From positions 1-45,998 of the forward strand of contig JAGWBS010000012.1 of the NCBI GenBank assembly GCA_021295775.1: a DNA stretch of 45,998 nucleotides, in the 5' to 3' direction. Each line of letters begins with the position of its first letter. The first letter of the stretch is position 1. Positions 44,068-45,998 of the stretch are shown piece after piece. Origin of the DNA: Pseudomonadota bacterium (GTDB lineage: Bacteria > Myxococcota_A > UBA9160 > SZUA-336). A model generated the notes under the pieces. It did not search any database. It saw only the letters and a list, made by a program, of their open reading frames with translations, and was not told where the DNA came from. The translations under genes and the position numbers were made by a program.

Positions 44068-44955
44068 TTACTCCCGGGCGATGAACGGCGCGCCGCCCTC
44101 TTCGCCTCTCGGCCGCAGCAGGCACTCCTGCGCGAGGCTGGCGACCATCTCCCCGGCGCGCGTGAAGATCGTTCCCTGCACGTAGCCGCGCGCCCCCGCC
44201 GCGCGCGGGCTGTGCTGGGCGAAGAGCAGCCACTCGTCGCAGCGCGCGGGGGCGTGGAACCACACGCAGTGGTCCAGGCTGGCCATCTGCACCCCGAGCC
44301 GCCCCGGCCGGGCGTGCGGCCGCACCGAGTTGTCGTTGAACGACATGTCGCTGGCGTAGGAGATCAGCGCCTGGTGCAGCAGCGGCTCCTCGCCGAGAGG
44401 GGAAGGAATGCGGAACCAGGCGAAGTTGCGCGCCTCGCCCCGGCCGCCCAGGTTGGCCGGCACGCGCCAGTGCCGCATTTCGACGGCGCGCGGGGAGGTC
44501 GCCCAGGAGGCCGTCTCCGCGGGCATCGAATCGCGCACCCGCTCGGCGAGCTGTTCGGGCGTGGGGAGCGACTCGGGATCGGGAGCGTCCTCGGGCATGG
44601 GGAGCTGGTGCTCGAAGCCTTCCTCGGGCGGCTGAAAGCAGAGCTGGGCCGTGAAAAGCTCGGTCTCGTCCTGCCAGGCGCCGACCCGACGGTGCGAGAA
44701 GGAGCGCCCGTCGCGCACCCGCTCGACCGCGTAGCGCAGCGGACGCCCCGGGTCGCCGCCGCGCAGGAAGTAGGCGTGTAGCGAGTGCGCCACCCGGCCC
44801 TCGGCCGTGCGGGCCGCCGCCACCAGCGCCTGGGCGACGAACTGCCCGCCGTAGATCGCCCCGTGCCGGTCGCGCTCGCAGTGGCCCACGAACGAATCCC
44901 CGCCCTCGTCCTCCAGATCCAGCACCTCGATCAGCTCGCGCAGCAACTCTTCCAT
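44068..44955 (-). CDS. tesB: acyl-CoA thioesterase II
   Basis: 295-aa double-hotdog acyl-CoA thioesterase. ELIEVLDLEDEGGDSFVG, RHGAIYGGQFVAQALVAAARTA and HSLHAYFLRGGDPGRPLRYAVERVRDGRSF are typical of the first hotdog. The second contains ASLDHCVWFHAPARCDEWLLFAQHSPRA (catalytic Asp), GYVQGTIFTRAGEMVASLAQE (Thr and Gln). It frees fatty acids or other acyl groups from CoA. ATG 44955 is preferred; the frame extends upstream into an Arg-rich part with no conservation. It is probably co-transcribed with the oxidoreductase remnant. Confidence 0.95.
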   Translation of the reverse strand: MEELLRELIEVLDLEDEGGDSFVGHCERDRHGAIYGGQFVAQALVAAARTAEGRVAHSLHAYFLRGGDPGRPLRYAVERVRDGRSFSHRRVGAWQDETELFTAQLCFQPPEEGFEHQLPMPEDAPDPESLPTPEQLAERVRDSMPAETASWATSPRAVEMRHWRVPANLGGRGEARNFAWFRIPSPLGEEPLLHQALISYASDMSFNDNSVRPHARPGRLGVQMASLDHCVWFHAPARCDEWLLFAQHSPRAAGARGYVQGTIFTRAGEMVASLAQECLLRPRGEEGGAPFIARE

Positions 44956-45041
44956 CGCCCGGCTCGCATGGGGGGTCCGCGTCCAGCCTATCAGAAGCCC
45001 CGCGCACCCCGCCCGGCCGCGAAATCGATCCTGCATAGATC

Positions 45042-45073
45042 TTGAAAATCGGGAATCAATTCCCGATTTTCAA
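45042..45073. promoter_or_regulatory. AT-rich palindrome abutting the ATPase start
   Basis: ttgaaaatcgggaat (45042-45056), a two-base centre and its exact reverse complement (45059-45073) form a 32-base palindrome ending three bases before the ATG. The composition is far more AT-rich than its surroundings. Its size and place suit an operator or self-recognition site; it could also hold the start codon in an mRNA hairpin. Confidence 0.6.
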
Positions 45074-45076
45074 AAA

Positions 45077-45998
45077 ATGATCGCCCGCCTCGCTGCCCGC
45101 CGCCTGCGTTCGAGCCTGCGCGAACAGCCTGCGGCGGCCCTGCTCGGACCCCGCCAGATCGGGAAAACGACACTCGCGCGCTCGCTGGAAGGAAGCTATT
45201 TCGATCTCGAACTGGAGAGCGAGCGTCTGCGCCTGGACCTCGATTGGGAACAGGTCGTCCGTTCCAGGCGGCTGCTCGTGCTCGACGAGGCGCAGGCCTT
45301 TCCGGAAATCTTCCCGCGGTTGCGGGCCGCCATCGACTCGGAGCGCCGGCGAACGGGCCGATTCCTGCTGCTTGGCTCGGTGTCTCCGGGACTGATGCGC
45401 TCCGTCTCCGACGCGCTCACCGGACGCCTCGCGCTGGTCGAGCTGACGCCATTTCTCTGGAGCGAACTCGAGACCGAGGCCCAACGCCGACGCCTGTGGT
45501 GGACCGGCGGGTACCCCGACGGCGGAATCCTGCGGCCCTCGCGCTTCCCGGGCTGGCAACTCGACTATCTCGAATTGCTCGCCCAGCGCGATCTTCCGGC
45601 CTGGGGACTGTCCGCGGCGCCCCGCCGTACGCTGCTCCTGATGCGCATGCTCGCCGCGACCCACGGCCAAGTCTGGAACGGCGCCGCCCTCGGCCGCAGC
45701 CTCGGCCTCGACGCAAAGACAGTCGAGCGCCACGTCGACTTCCTCGAAGGCGCCTATCTAATCCGCCGACTGACCCCATACCACGCCAACCTCAAGAAGC
45801 GCCTGGTCAAAGCGCCCAAGCTCTACTGGCGCGACAGCGGCCTCGTGCACGCGCTTTTGGGCCTCGAATCCGAACGCCGACTGCACGCACAGCCGTGGGT
45901 CGGATCCAGCTTCGAGTGCCACGTCATCGAGCAGCTCCTGGGACACGCCGCAGCCACCGGACAACGCGCCACCCCCTACTTCCTCCGCAGCCACGACG
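45077..45998 (+). CDS. AAA ATPase with DUF4143 (partial, runs off the window)
   Basis: The 307 visible codons belong to the AAA_14/DUF4143 family. Walker A is GPRQIGKT (residues 24-31), Walker B LLVLDEAQ with DEAQ at 70-73, then FLLLGSVSPGLMRSVSDALTGRLALVELTPF and the WWTGGYPDGG that marks the family. A winged-helix part (TLLLMRMLAATHGQVWNGAALGRSLGLDAKTVERHVDFLEGAYLIRRL) and the start of the DUF4143 nuclease-like domain (KAPKLYWRDSGLVHALLG, WVGSSFECHVIEQLL) follow. ATG 45077 directly follows a palindrome. These proteins are often found in mobile or accessory regions with unknown function. Confidence 0.9.
   Translation, partial: MIARLAARRLRSSLREQPAAALLGPRQIGKTTLARSLEGSYFDLELESERLRLDLDWEQVVRSRRLLVLDEAQAFPEIFPRLRAAIDSERRRTGRFLLLGSVSPGLMRSVSDALTGRLALVELTPFLWSELETEAQRRRLWWTGGYPDGGILRPSRFPGWQLDYLELLAQRDLPAWGLSAAPRRTLLLMRMLAATHGQVWNGAALGRSLGLDAKTVERHVDFLEGAYLIRRLTPYHANLKKRLVKAPKLYWRDSGLVHALLGLESERRLHAQPWVGSSFECHVIEQLLGHAAATGQRATPYFLRSHD

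Noticed and set aside
44956..45041. Upstream extension of tesB beyond ATG 44955
   Set aside because: The extra 27 residues are Arg/Gly-rich without conservation, and hotdog thioesterases start with the ELIEVL-type helix close to the chosen ATG.

Overview
A roughly 46 kb, very GC-rich stretch of chromosome from a Gram-negative bacterium. Genes are tightly packed, with four-base stop/start overlaps, many GTG and TTG starts, and no gene-free stretch over 300 bases. Periplasmic HtrA proteases, lipoproteins, an RnfABCDGE-like Na+-translocating NQR with its maturation factor NqrM, SirB1, HslR and GlcDEF point to a proteobacterial or proteobacteria-like lineage. Several F420-type enzymes (two LLM-class oxidoreductases and one Ddn/DUF385 protein), together with the amidohydrolase/SDR/thioesterase content, fit an uncultured deltaproteobacterial, Myxococcota or Binatota-type organism better than an enteric one. 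That placement is inference. I see no tRNA, rRNA, CRISPR array, integrase or transposase.

Left part (1-13.9 kb): alr (minus) diverges from a plus-strand run thiS-thiG-thiE-like followed by three consecutive HtrA/Deg serine proteases. A 24-bp perfect inverted repeat follows the proteases. Next come an alpha/beta hydrolase, an F420-type oxidoreductase (minus), 3-methyladenine DNA glycosylase, hemE, a protoporphyrinogen-oxidase-like flavoprotein, a Ddn-like protein and a second alpha/beta hydrolase.

Middle (13.9-34.1 kb): a pair of overlapping lipoprotein genes of unknown function and a two-CBS protein on the plus strand. A long minus-strand block then runs from 30.1 kb down to 17.8 kb: TPR-metallopeptidase, glcD-glcE-glcF, nqrA-B-C-D-E-F, apbE, nqrM. 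The Na+-NQR set is complete: ApbE would attach FMN to the SGAT threonines of NqrB and NqrC, and NqrM would help build the iron-sulfur centres. Upstream lie a coiled-coil zinc-ribbon protein and a 1029-aa exported transglutaminase-like/TPR protein.

Right part (34.2-46 kb): a glutaredoxin-like protein, a SirB1-family protein, an HslR-type S4 protein, and a large type IA topoisomerase with a histone-H1-like tail, tightly followed by aguB and aguA (agmatine to putrescine). An amidohydrolase/SDR operon faces tesB and a frameshifted F420-type oxidoreductase. A partial AAA/DUF4143 ATPase, headed by a near-perfect palindrome, runs off the right edge.

The most general unexpected signal is a TANNNT box 6-8 bases before the start codon at seven genes, with no Shine-Dalgarno and no clear -35, which suggests frequent leaderless transcription.
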